Position numbers and translations under genes: made by a program. Below, piece by piece: positions 5,703 through 13,938 of a stretch of 18,459 nucleotides of DNA. Each line of letters begins with the position of its first letter. Position 1 is the stretch's first letter. The notes beneath the pieces were generated by a model. The model had not been told where the DNA came from, made no database searches, and was given only the letters and a program-made list of their open reading frames with translations. This DNA is from CAYJKB01 sp964370625. Lineage in GTDB: Bacteria > Bacillota > Clostridia > Oscillospirales > Butyricicoccaceae. The DNA lies in NCBI GenBank assembly GCA_964370625.1, contig CAYJKB010000041.1, positions 1-18,459 of the forward strand. The letters are read 5' to 3'.

Positions 5703-7138
5703 AAGAGTTAAATATAGAACAATTACTTGATGTAAGTATCGCATTGTCAGCAGAAAAAAATGGAGATAGCTTACTTGAAAGAATTTTGAATGTAGCAATG
5801 GAAATAACAGAATGTGATGGTGGTACACTTTATATAAGAGATGAAAATTCACTTATTTTTAAACTTATGATTACAAAATCAATGGGCATTAAACAAGGTG
5901 GAAGATATGCACCAATAACTTTGCCAGCAGTACCTATTACACCAAAGCATGTGTGTGCAAATGCTGTGCTAAAAAATGAACTTATAAATATTCCAGATGT
6001 TTATGAAAGTACACTTTATGATTTTTCAGGGCCTCGTAAATATGATGCTATGACAGGTTATAAAACTACTTCAATGCTTGTAATTCCAATGGAAGACAAT
6101 GGTGGTAATATAATTGGTGTGCTTCAACTTATCAATGCTAAAGATAATGTAAAACAAGTGGCACCTTTCCCAGCAGAATGTGAAACTGTTGTTAAAGCGC
6201 TAGCATCTCAAGCTGCAATAATGCTAACGAATATGAACTATGCTGTGCGAGTTGAAGAGCTATTAGATTCACTTGTTCAAACCTTGTCAACAGCGATTTA
6301 CACTCGTACACCGTATAACGTTAATCATACTACAAGCATGGTTAAACATGCTGAAAAATTTATAAACTGGATTAATACTCATGAATGTGATTTGAAATTT
6401 ACTGAATTAGAAAAACGCCAGTTTATTATGAGTGTTTGGTTACATGATGTTGGGAAATTAATTATTCCTCTTGAAATAATGAATAAAGCGACTAGACTTG
6501 GTAATGCATTGAAAGACATTTCTAATAGATTTGATAGAATTAAATTGCTTACACGTATTGAAGGGCTTGAAAAGGGGATAGTTGTAGCTGATACACTAGA
6601 CAAAATAAATAAAACTTTTAATATAATCGAGCGTGCTAATGCATCAGGTTATTTAACCGATGAATTACATGATGAAATTATTGAAATATCACATTTCACA
6701 TATGTTGATGAATTTGGTGATGTATGTCCATGGATTACACCTGATGAAGTTGAAAATTTAACAATTCGTCATGGAACACTAACAGCAGGTGAAAGAATCA
6801 TTATGGAAGATCATGTAGTTATGACAGATAAAATTCTACAAGGTGTAAAGTTTAGTGGAGAATATCAAAAAGTTCCAAAATGGGCGAGAGAACATCACGA
6901 ATTTTTAAATGGTACTGGTTATCCTAATAAGCTTACAGCCAAGGATTTAGAGCCTCAGACAAGGCTACTTACAATTCTTGATATTTTCGATGGATTAACA
7001 GCAAGCGATAGACCATATAAATCAAAAACACCTATTGATAAAGCTTTTAATATTTTACATGAAATGAAAAACGATGGTAAAATTGATGGTCATCTTTTAG
7101 AATTATTTCATAAAAGTAGAGTTTGGGAGGAACATTAA
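5699..7138 (+). CDS. GAF plus HD-GYP domain phosphodiesterase
   Basis: A 479-residue cytosolic protein. A GAF domain (about residues 18-178, with CDGGTLYIRDE and SMLVIPMED...GVLQLINA) precedes an HD-GYP-type domain (about 190-478). Catalytic motifs are intact: H210, H249-D250 in WLHDVGK, H372 in MEDHV, H399-H400 in REHHEFLNGTGYP with the GYP triplet at 407-409, and D428/D431 in ILDIFDGLTASDRPY. HD-GYP enzymes hydrolyse c-di-GMP, and some act on other cyclic dinucleotides. The stretch between HD and the next histidine is about 123 residues instead of about 30, so the domain carries an insertion of roughly 90 residues. The start overlaps the MBL stop (ATGA) and the stop overlaps the cyclase start (TAATG). 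The GAF domain could bind a cyclic nucleotide made by the neighbouring cyclase. Confidence 0.9.
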   Translation: MKELNIEQLLDVSIALSAEKNGDSLLERILNVAMEITECDGGTLYIRDENSLIFKLMITKSMGIKQGGRYAPITLPAVPITPKHVCANAVLKNELINIPDVYESTLYDFSGPRKYDAMTGYKTTSMLVIPMEDNGGNIIGVLQLINAKDNVKQVAPFPAECETVVKALASQAAIMLTNMNYAVRVEELLDSLVQTLSTAIYTRTPYNVNHTTSMVKHAEKFINWINTHECDLKFTELEKRQFIMSVWLHDVGKLIIPLEIMNKATRLGNALKDISNRFDRIKLLTRIEGLEKGIVVADTLDKINKTFNIIERANASGYLTDELHDEIIEISHFTYVDEFGDVCPWITPDEVENLTIRHGTLTAGERIIMEDHVVMTDKILQGVKFSGEYQKVPKWAREHHEFLNGTGYPNKLTAKDLEPQTRLLTILDIFDGLTASDRPYKSKTPIDKAFNILHEMKNDGKIDGHLLELFHKSRVWEEH

Positions 7139-8949
7139 TGAACAAAAAATTAATTTTGCAAATTATAGTTTCTGCTGCATTGTCGGGTGTTATAACATTC
7201 TTATGCTCGACACAGTTATTTATTAATTCAGCGAATGTATTAAATGATGCATTATATCAAAGACCAACTATTCCACGAGATGAAATTGTATTAATAGGAA
7301 TAGATGATTATGCTATAGATGAATTCGGACCTTGGCCTTGGACACGTGATGTCATGGCATCAGCTTTAGAATATTTAAATTCAGATCCTGAAATGGCACC
7401 AGCTGTAATTGGAGTCGATGCAGTCTTCGCAGGTTACAGTGAATATCCTGATGCCGATGATTATTTTGTTGATGTTGCTTCTGTTAATGATAATATAGTT
7501 ATGGCTACTATGGCGATGTTTGAAAATGAACTTGTTGTTAATAATGATAATACATTTTATATGGATGATTATTCAATAACTTCATATGATGAACCATTTC
7601 CAGAACTTCTAGACGTAACATCTCAAGCACATGTAAATGCAATGCTTGATTTTGATGGAATTTTGCGTCATGCTATTTGGCAAATTGAACTACCCGATGG
7701 AAGAATAATCCCTTCTTTTCACCAAGCTATTTACAATTCATATATGGAATATATCGGTGATGATGATATAGTTGTTCCACCCACAGATGCAAGACATAGG
7801 TGGTATGTTCCGCTATCTTCAGATCCTTTTGCAATGAATGATGGTTTTTCTGTTGCTGATTTAGTGTATGGTGAATTAGACCCGGCTTTATTTGCTGATA
7901 AAATTGTCCTTATCGGACCGTATTCAGCAGGGCTTCAAGATAGCTACCCTACTGCTATTGACCATTCTACAGCCATGTATGGCGTTGAATATCAAGCAAA
8001 TACTATAGCAGCACTATTAAATAAAGATATGAAAACCGAAATTTTATTGCAACCACAGTTAATTTTATTATTTGTTGTAACATTTATAGCTTTGATGTGG
8101 TTCCCAAATAGAAAAATGCTTCACTCGACTATCGCATTCGTTGTACTTACTGGTGGCTATGTTTTATTTTGTTCAGTTGCTTGGAATATGGGATATGTAT
8201 TTAATGTTGCTTATATTCCGCTTGCAATAACATTTTGTTTCATACTCTCTGTTAGTGCAAACTATGTTGAGTCAGCTTTTCAGCGACACAAAATCACAAA
8301 TACATTCAGACGTTATGTCGCCCCTGAAATTGTTACAGAGCTTTTAAAAGGAGACCCTGAAGCACTTGAACTAGGTGGCAAGCTAACTGATATAGCTGTA
8401 TTGTTTGTTGATATTAGAGGATTTACAACTCTATCAGAAGAGCTTGACCCTCCAACTGTTGTTGAAATTGTAAATAGCTACTTAACACTTACAAGCAAGT
8501 GCATTTTTGACAATAATGGAACACTTGATAAATACGTTGGTGACTGTACTATGGCATTTTGGGGTGCTCCAATACCACAAGATGATTGCATTTATAAAGC
8601 AGTTAAAGCTGCTTGTGATATGGTTGAAGGTGCTACAGCTCTAGGATTAGAGCTAGAGCAAAAATATGGAAAAACAGTAAACTTCGGAATTGGTGTGAAT
8701 TTTGGCTCGGCTGTCGTAGGAAATATAGGGTCTACTTCTCGCATGGACTATACAGCCATTGGTGACACTGTAAACACAGCGGCAAGACTTGAAAGCAATG
8801 CACCTGCTGGACAAATTTATGTCAGCAGAGTTATAGCAGATGCGCTTAATGGGAGAGTTGAGTTTACTTCACTTGGAAATTCAATTAAACTTAAAGGAAA
8901 AAGTGAGAACTTTGAAATTTTAAAAGTAGAAAAAATTATAGATAAATAA
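7138..8949 (+). CDS. CHASE2-domain membrane adenylate cyclase (class III)
   Basis: A 603-residue sensor enzyme: an N-terminal TM (about residues 5-28), an extracellular CHASE2 domain (about 32-300, with VLIGIDDYAIDEFGPWPWTR and the closing GVEYQANTIAALL), three TM helices (about 307-321, 332-348, 355-374) and a C-terminal class III cyclase (about 415-600). The cyclase has metal aspartates D425 (FVDIRGF) and D469 (YVGD), K465 and D538 for adenine recognition, and N546 and R550 for catalysis (NTAAR). The Lys/Asp pair predicts cAMP rather than cGMP. ATG 7138 is chosen because GGGAGG (7125-7130) is 7 bases upstream and it overlaps the previous stop; an in-frame TTG at 7123 would leave that site inside the gene. 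It senses an extracellular cue and feeds the same pathway as the two hydrolases before it. Confidence 0.93.
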   Translation: MNKKLILQIIVSAALSGVITFLCSTQLFINSANVLNDALYQRPTIPRDEIVLIGIDDYAIDEFGPWPWTRDVMASALEYLNSDPEMAPAVIGVDAVFAGYSEYPDADDYFVDVASVNDNIVMATMAMFENELVVNNDNTFYMDDYSITSYDEPFPELLDVTSQAHVNAMLDFDGILRHAIWQIELPDGRIIPSFHQAIYNSYMEYIGDDDIVVPPTDARHRWYVPLSSDPFAMNDGFSVADLVYGELDPALFADKIVLIGPYSAGLQDSYPTAIDHSTAMYGVEYQANTIAALLNKDMKTEILLQPQLILLFVVTFIALMWFPNRKMLHSTIAFVVLTGGYVLFCSVAWNMGYVFNVAYIPLAITFCFILSVSANYVESAFQRHKITNTFRRYVAPEIVTELLKGDPEALELGGKLTDIAVLFVDIRGFTTLSEELDPPTVVEIVNSYLTLTSKCIFDNNGTLDKYVGDCTMAFWGAPIPQDDCIYKAVKAACDMVEGATALGLELEQKYGKTVNFGIGVNFGSAVVGNIGSTSRMDYTAIGDTVNTAARLESNAPAGQIYVSRVIADALNGRVEFTSLGNSIKLKGKSENFEILKVEKIIDK

Positions 8950-8960
8950 CGAGGATATAT

Positions 8961-10517
8961 ATGAAAAAATTAGCATTAACCACTGTAATAATTAGTATGA
9001 TTTGTGCATCAACAATTACAACTACAGCACATGCTGAGAGTGCTTTAATTATTTCGCCATCATCAATTATAGAATATGAAGATGGAGGATTTTTAGTTAC
9101 AGATATTCATAACAAAGCAGTTTGGCAATATGAAAATGGAGAGTATACTAAAATCTCTGGCAAAACAAATATTATAAGTTCAACTGGAGTACCCGTTGGA
9201 GGATATAATGATTCTGACGATGCTTTTCAGGCAATGTATCTAAATCCATGGAGCATTACTGAATTTGATGATGGATATGCTATATCAGATACTGATAATA
9301 ATATTATTAGATATTTACATGATGGCGGTGTTACAACTTTAGCTGGAAATTCTAAAACAGGGCTTGAAAATGGTATTGGAAATGAAGTTTCATTTGCAAG
9401 GCCTACAGGAATTGCAACAGATAATGATGGAAATCTATTTGTAGCTGATACTGATAATCATGTTATTCGAAAGATTTCAAAAGATGGAAATGTTTCAACA
9501 TATGCTGGAAGTTCTGAAGGCAATTCTGATGGAACATTGAAAAAAGCAGAATTTACAGAGCCAACAGGGATTTATTTCTATGAAGATGCACTTTATGTAG
9601 CAGATACAGGAAATAGCCGAATTTGCAAAATCGAAGATGGCAAAGTTACTACTATAGCAGGAGCTGATGATGGAACAGAAGGTTTTGCAGATGGAACAGT
9701 ACAAAACGCACTATTAAGTTATCCTTTAGGAGTCTATGTTGATGATGATGTTGTTTACATAGCTGATACAGGAAATGGTGCAATTCGTAAAGTAGAAGAT
9801 GGAATAGTTAGCACTATTATTGAGATGGGTGAAGGTGCAGATGGGTTTTATCCACTTCAGCCACGTGATATGTTAATTGATGGAAATACATTATATGTAA
9901 CTGATACATTTGCTAATGTAATATTTACCCTTGATTTATCTGATATTGAGAAAGAAGATATTTTTGATGATGTACCTGATGATGCATGGTATAAAGATGC
10001 ATTATATGAAATGTATAGAAAAGGTATAATTAATGGAACATCTGAAAATACATTTTCACCAAATGCAACAGTTACACGTGGAATGTTTGTAACTACACTT
10101 TCTCGAACTGAACAATATTTAGCACCATATGCTTTAATTGTTGGAAATACTAATTTTACAGATGTTAACACATCTTTATATTATGCAAATCCAATTTCTT
10201 GGGCATTTGAAAATGGAATTACAACAGGCACAAGTGCTACGACATTCTCTCCAGAAAACACATTAACTCGTGCTGAATGTGTTACATTCTTGTATCGATA
10301 TGCTAGTTTATCTGATGTTTCACTAGGGGATGAAAGCAAAAGAATAAATACCTTCAATGATATAAATTCCCTTCCTTCTTGGGCACATGATGCTATGACA
10401 TGGGCTGTACAAAATGAAATTATAACTGGGAAACCAAACAATATGTTAGCTCCAAACGATTCTTTAACTAGAGCTGAAATGGCACAAATATTAAGCAGAT
10501 TTATTGCTTTAAATTAA
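8961..10517 (+). CDS. Secreted NHL six-bladed propeller with three SLH domains
   Basis: A 518-residue cell-surface protein. The signal peptide has a likely cleavage after AHA (residue 25). Residues about 30-330 hold six repeats of the NHL type, each with a PxGI-like start and DTxNxxIRK-like end (for example RPTGIATD, EPTGIYFY, YPLGVYVD), enough for one complete beta-propeller. Three S-layer homology domains follow at about 334-384, 398-448 and 465-517, each with an FxDV start and a TRAE- or TRG-type helix; these bind pyruvylated secondary wall polymer. It lies 11 bases after the cyclase, with GAGGA at 8951-8955, and a terminator follows. A wall-attached propeller beside an extracellular CHASE2 sensor suggests it binds a ligand or partner for that receptor, which is inference from the operon. 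Confidence 0.9.
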   Translation: MKKLALTTVIISMICASTITTTAHAESALIISPSSIIEYEDGGFLVTDIHNKAVWQYENGEYTKISGKTNIISSTGVPVGGYNDSDDAFQAMYLNPWSITEFDDGYAISDTDNNIIRYLHDGGVTTLAGNSKTGLENGIGNEVSFARPTGIATDNDGNLFVADTDNHVIRKISKDGNVSTYAGSSEGNSDGTLKKAEFTEPTGIYFYEDALYVADTGNSRICKIEDGKVTTIAGADDGTEGFADGTVQNALLSYPLGVYVDDDVVYIADTGNGAIRKVEDGIVSTIIEMGEGADGFYPLQPRDMLIDGNTLYVTDTFANVIFTLDLSDIEKEDIFDDVPDDAWYKDALYEMYRKGIINGTSENTFSPNATVTRGMFVTTLSRTEQYLAPYALIVGNTNFTDVNTSLYYANPISWAFENGITTGTSATTFSPENTLTRAECVTFLYRYASLSDVSLGDESKRINTFNDINSLPSWAHDAMTWAVQNEIITGKPNNMLAPNDSLTRAEMAQILSRFIALN

Positions 10518-10524
10518 TTTATTA

Positions 10525-10560
10525 AAAATAGTTGCAAAATCTTTTGCAACTATTTTTATA
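10525..10560 (+). terminator. Rho-independent terminator of the signalling operon
   Basis: A near-perfect 15-bp hairpin: AAAATAGTTGCAAAA (10525-10539) pairs with TTTTGCAACTATTTT (10542-10556), followed by more T. It lies 8 bases after the stop of the NHL/SLH gene. Confidence 0.88.
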
Positions 10561-10770
10561 TTTAGTACAAATTCAAATACTTAATTTGTAAAGCTTGCAA
10601 ATATAAGAAAAAATATCAAGTTATAATAGATTTTTTTATTAATGATATGAATTTGGCATAAACTATAAAAAGTCGTATTGTTTGCAAATTATTTTGTAGA
10701 TTTTGACAATAACTATTCCAAATTCAAAGTTTTTTGATATTTTTATCATAAAAAAGGATAAAATTTTCAA
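10561..10770. other. AT-rich intergenic region without a gene
   Basis: Between the terminator and the hydrogenase promoter there is very AT-rich DNA with no start codon plus ribosome binding site combination on either strand. An isolated TTGACA at about 10699-10704 has no matching -10 box. An imperfect palindrome around AAGCTT (about 10586-10604) is the only other structure seen. The length leaves room for further regulatory sites. Confidence 0.5.
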
Positions 10771-10799
10771 TTTACATGATAAATATTATGTGTTAAAAT
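10771..10799 (+). promoter_or_regulatory. Promoter of the H2-sensor/hydrogenase operon
   Basis: TTTACA (10771-10776) and TAAAAT (10794-10799) are spaced by 17 bases. The expected start is near 10806, giving a leader of about 25 bases to ATG 10832. The -10 box lies inside the Rex-like palindrome 10790-10807. Confidence 0.72.
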
Positions 10800-10807
10800 A
10801 TTAACAA
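10790..10807. promoter_or_regulatory. Rex operator overlapping the -10 box
   Basis: The 18-base site reads GTGTTAA-N4-TTAACAA, with a perfect inverted repeat TGTTAA (10791-10796) and TTAACA (10801-10806). It differs at one position from the clostridial Rex consensus TTGTTAA-N4-TTAACAA. Rex is the NADH/NAD+-responsive repressor; it leaves DNA when NADH is high, which would turn on hydrogen-producing genes. Its position across the -10 box is ideal for repression. Confidence 0.78.
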
Positions 10808-10831
10808 AAGATATATTGAAAGGAAACAATT

Positions 10832-11065
10832 ATGGAAATCAAAGTATGTATAGGTAGCTCTTGCCATTTAAAGGGGTCAAGAGAAATTGTTGAAACGTTT
10901 AAAAAAATTATTCAAGAAGGAAATTTACATGATAAAGTAGAGCTTTCAGGAACATTTTGTATGGCAAAATGTCAGGAAGGAGTTTGTGTTTCGGTGGATG
11001 GAAAAGTTCATTCTGTGACACCTAGCACTGCTGAGACATTTTTAAAAGATATATGTAATTTATAG
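10832..11065 (+). CDS. Thioredoxin-like [2Fe-2S] ferredoxin
   Basis: A 77-residue protein of the thioredoxin-like [2Fe-2S] ferredoxin/NuoE family. Cys6 and Cys11 (CIGSSC) and Cys43 and Cys47 (FCMAKC) give the C-x4-C ... C-x3-C ligand pattern; Cys52 is extra. At 77 residues it is only the thioredoxin-fold part, without the helical NuoE N-terminus. ATG 10832 follows AAAGGAA (10819-10825). It is the first gene of the operon, 10 bases before the sensory hydrogenase, and likely passes electrons to or from one of the two hydrogenase-family proteins. Confidence 0.85.
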   Translation: MEIKVCIGSSCHLKGSREIVETFKKIIQEGNLHDKVELSGTFCMAKCQEGVCVSVDGKVHSVTPSTAETFLKDICNL

Positions 11066-11075
11066 GGGGGAAATT

Positions 11076-12758
11076 ATGCCTCAATATTTAAAGCTTAAAA
11101 AATCTAATTGCAAAAACTGTTATAAATGTATAAGATGTTGCCCTGTTAAATCTATCAGATTTTCTGGGGGACAAGCAAATATTATTGATGAAGAATGTAT
11201 TTTGTGTGGACAATGTTTTGTTAATTGCCCACAAGATGCAAAAGAAATTTCTAATAGTGTAGAAGCAACTAAAGTTCTTATTTCTAGCGAAGAAATAGTT
11301 GTGGCTTCTGTTGCACCTTCTTTTATAGCAAATTATGACAAAGTCGGAATTAAAGAACTTGAAATCGCTATTAAAAAACTTGGATTTCATCATGCAGAAG
11401 AAACTGCTATAGGTGCTACAATAGTTAAAAATGAATATGAAAAAATGATAAACAGAGATAGAAAAAATATTTTAATAACATCTTCATGTCATTCTGTTAA
11501 TCTATTAATTCAAAAATATTATCCTGAATTAATTAGATATTTAGCAAATGTTCTATCACCAATGCAAGCTCATGCACTTGATATAAAATCACGTTATCCA
11601 AACGCAAAAATTGTATTTATAGGCCCATGTGTTGCAAAAAAAGATGAAGCAGGCCATTATAAAGGAATTGTAGATGAGGCTTTAACTTTTGAAGAACTTT
11701 CCGAATGGCTAGCTTTAGAAAAAATTGAAATCGAAACTACAGAAGATAACAGCAAAATTAATGAGAGTTTGGCTAGATTTTTTCCAACTACAGGAGGAAT
11801 ATTAAAAACAATTACAAATAAAGACCCAGATTATACTTATCTTGCGATTGACGGAGTGGATAATTGCATTAAAGTACTTGAAGAAATTAAACAAAATGAG
11901 TTAAATCAATGTTTTATTGAGATGTCTGCATGTGTGGGAAGCTGTATTAATGGACCTGTAATGGAAAAAAGCAATCATAATTTGCTTTTGGGTTTTAAAA
12001 GTGTTTCACAATATGCTGGTGAAGATGATTTTAAAGTAAATGCTCTTTCACAAGAGGAAATGGCTAAAATATTTACAACAATAGAACAAAAAGAAATTCA
12101 ACCTAGTGAGAGAGAAATTAATCTAATTCTTCAGCAGATGGATAAGAAAACAAGTGATGATGAGTTAAATTGCGGTTCATGCGGATATGCTTCATGTAAA
12201 GAAAAAGCGATAGCTGTTTATTTTGGCAAAGCTGAACTTTCAATGTGTTTGCCATTTTTACATGAAAAGGCTCAAACTTTTTCTGATTTAATAGTTAATA
12301 ATACTCCGAATGCTATTATTACATTAAATGATAATTTAGAAGTTCAAAGAGCTAATAAATCATGTCTTAAACTGCTGAATCTAAGATTAGAATCAGATAT
12401 TTTAGGAGAGCAAATTGTTAAAATATTAGATCCTACTGATTTTATAAATGTAAAAATGTCTGGGCGAAACATTAAAGATAAAAAAGTTTATTTGGCTGAA
12501 TATAATAAATATGTAGAACAAACTATAATTTATGATAAACAATATAAAACCATTCTATGTATCATGAGAGATGTTACAAATGAAGAAATTGAAAGAGCAA
12601 AGAAAGAGGCAATAAGTCGTAAAACTATTGAAACTACCGATAAAGTTATTCAAAAACAAATGAGAGTAGTGCATGAAATTGCATCTTTACTAGGTGAAAC
12701 AACAGCAGAAACAAAAGTTGCGTTAACTAAACTTAAGGAGTCGATAGGTGATGATTAA
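11076..12758 (+). CDS. hydS: HydS-type sensory [FeFe] hydrogenase with PAS domain
   Basis: A 560-residue protein. Two [4Fe-4S] ferredoxin motifs (C12, C15, C18, C22 and C41, C44, C47, C51) precede an H-cluster domain (about 72-310). An additional Fe-S motif C366-x2-C369-x4-C374-x16-C391, a PAS domain (about 403-515) and a C-terminal helical linker (about 515-557) follow. The four H-cluster cubane cysteines are present: C138 (TSSCH), C185 (IGPC), C286 and C290 (ACVGSC). The proton-relay cysteine of catalytic enzymes is Ser137, and the methionine before the third motif is Ser284. These changes and the PAS domain fit the putative H2-sensing group C (HydS) hydrogenases. The ribosome binding site is a G-run at 11065-11070. 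The C-terminal helix overlaps the phosphatase start, suggesting the H2 signal passes to that phosphatase. Confidence 0.9.
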   Translation: MPQYLKLKKSNCKNCYKCIRCCPVKSIRFSGGQANIIDEECILCGQCFVNCPQDAKEISNSVEATKVLISSEEIVVASVAPSFIANYDKVGIKELEIAIKKLGFHHAEETAIGATIVKNEYEKMINRDRKNILITSSCHSVNLLIQKYYPELIRYLANVLSPMQAHALDIKSRYPNAKIVFIGPCVAKKDEAGHYKGIVDEALTFEELSEWLALEKIEIETTEDNSKINESLARFFPTTGGILKTITNKDPDYTYLAIDGVDNCIKVLEEIKQNELNQCFIEMSACVGSCINGPVMEKSNHNLLLGFKSVSQYAGEDDFKVNALSQEEMAKIFTTIEQKEIQPSEREINLILQQMDKKTSDDELNCGSCGYASCKEKAIAVYFGKAELSMCLPFLHEKAQTFSDLIVNNTPNAIITLNDNLEVQRANKSCLKLLNLRLESDILGEQIVKILDPTDFINVKMSGRNIKDKKVYLAEYNKYVEQTIIYDKQYKTILCIMRDVTNEEIERAKKEAISRKTIETTDKVIQKQMRVVHEIASLLGETTAETKVALTKLKESIGDD

Positions 12759-13926
12759 CCTTTGTACTGATATAGGATATAACAGCTTAAATAAATATTC
12801 AGAAGAACTTTGTGGTGACCAGGTATGTGTAATTGAAGGTGTAGATGATTCAACTACTATTGTTTTAGCTGATGGATTAGGAAGTGGTGTTAAAGCAAAT
12901 ATCTTAGCTACACTTACATCTAAAATTATTTCTACGATGATTTCAGAAGGTTTGTCAGTAACAGATTGTGTAGAAACTATTGCACAGACATTACCTATAT
13001 GTAATCTTCGTGGAGTTGCTTATTCAACTTTTACAATTCTTCGAATTTTTAATAATAATAGTGAAGTGGAAATCATTCAATTTGACAACCCAAAAGTAAT
13101 TTTAATTCGTGATGGGGAACATGTTGAATTTCCCTGTAATGAACTTAATATTAGCTCAAAAAAGATACTTATTTCTAAACTCGATTTGAATGAAGATGAT
13201 ACTTTTTTTATTATGAGTGATGGTTGCATTCACGCTGGAGTAGGGTCTGTTCTGAATTTTGGTTGGGAACGTCGTGATATTATTGAATTTATTAGGCCTC
13301 TTTGCCAAGTTGGATTTACTGCAAAAACATTAAACACAATGTTATTAAATGAATGTTATTCACTTTATGGTGCAAAACCAGGAGACGATACGACAGTTTG
13401 TACATTGAGAATAAGAAAAAGAAATCCAATGAATTTAATTATTGGTCCACCATCTAACAAACATGATGCTGATAAAATGATGTCATTATTTTTTGCTAAA
13501 GAAGGTAAACATATTGTCTGCGGAGGAACTACATCTTCAATAGCTGCAAACTTTTTAGGAAAACAATTAATTCCAACACTGGATTTTTACGATCCAGATA
13601 TTCCACCAACTGCAAAAATCGAAGGTGTGGACCTTGTTACAGAAGGTGTTATTACAATAAATAAAGTTTTGACATATGCAAAAGATTATTTGGATAAGAA
13701 TGACCATTATGAACGCTGGAGTGTGAAAAAAGATGGTGCATCTTCAATTGCAAGACTATTATTTGAAGAAGCTACTGATATTAATTTTTATGTTGGCAGG
13801 GCTATAAATCCAGCACATCAAAATCCGAATTTGCCAATTAGCTTTAATATAAAAATGCAACTTATAGACGAACTTGCAAAATGTCTTGAAAAAATAGGCA
13901 AGAAAATTAAGGTAAGTTATTTTTAA
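12751..13926 (+). CDS. SpoIIE/PP2C-like phosphatase with extra C-terminal domain
   Basis: A 391-residue cytosolic protein. Residues 1-222 are a SpoIIE-type PP2C domain with metal-site motifs D23 (GDQ), D41-G42 (LADGLGSG), S156-D157-G158 and D212-D213 (GDDTTV), so it should be an active Mn/Mg-dependent Ser/Thr phosphatase. Residues 223-391 form a second domain with a GGTTSS turn (258-263) that I do not recognise. The start is ATG 12751 or GTG 12748, both downstream of AAGGAG (12735-12740); ATG is preferred. It overlaps the HydS gene by 8 bases. PP2C genes next to HydS are known in clostridia and ruminococci, where the sensor is thought to control phosphorylation of a regulator. The target is not visible in this window. 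Confidence 0.85.
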   Translation: MINLCTDIGYNSLNKYSEELCGDQVCVIEGVDDSTTIVLADGLGSGVKANILATLTSKIISTMISEGLSVTDCVETIAQTLPICNLRGVAYSTFTILRIFNNNSEVEIIQFDNPKVILIRDGEHVEFPCNELNISSKKILISKLDLNEDDTFFIMSDGCIHAGVGSVLNFGWERRDIIEFIRPLCQVGFTAKTLNTMLLNECYSLYGAKPGDDTTVCTLRIRKRNPMNLIIGPPSNKHDADKMMSLFFAKEGKHIVCGGTTSSIAANFLGKQLIPTLDFYDPDIPPTAKIEGVDLVTEGVITINKVLTYAKDYLDKNDHYERWSVKKDGASSIARLLFEEATDINFYVGRAINPAHQNPNLPISFNIKMQLIDELAKCLEKIGKKIKVSYF

Positions 13927-13938
13927 GAAGGAATAAAT

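Noticed and set aside
7123..7137. Upstream TTG start for the CHASE2 cyclase
   Set aside because: GGGAGG at 7125-7130 would be inside the coding region; ATG 7138 has correct spacing and overlaps the previous stop.
9060..9930. NHL repeat region as DNA tandem repeats or CRISPR
   Set aside because: The repetition is at protein level only; the DNA copies have diverged and no regular repeat-spacer structure is present.
9857..10441. Two minus-strand open frames opposite the SLH domains
   Set aside because: They lie within the strongly supported NHL/SLH gene and have no start signals or family features.
10661..10680. Possible sigma-54 promoter (TTGGCAT)
   Set aside because: The -12 element (TTGC) is missing at the required spacing.
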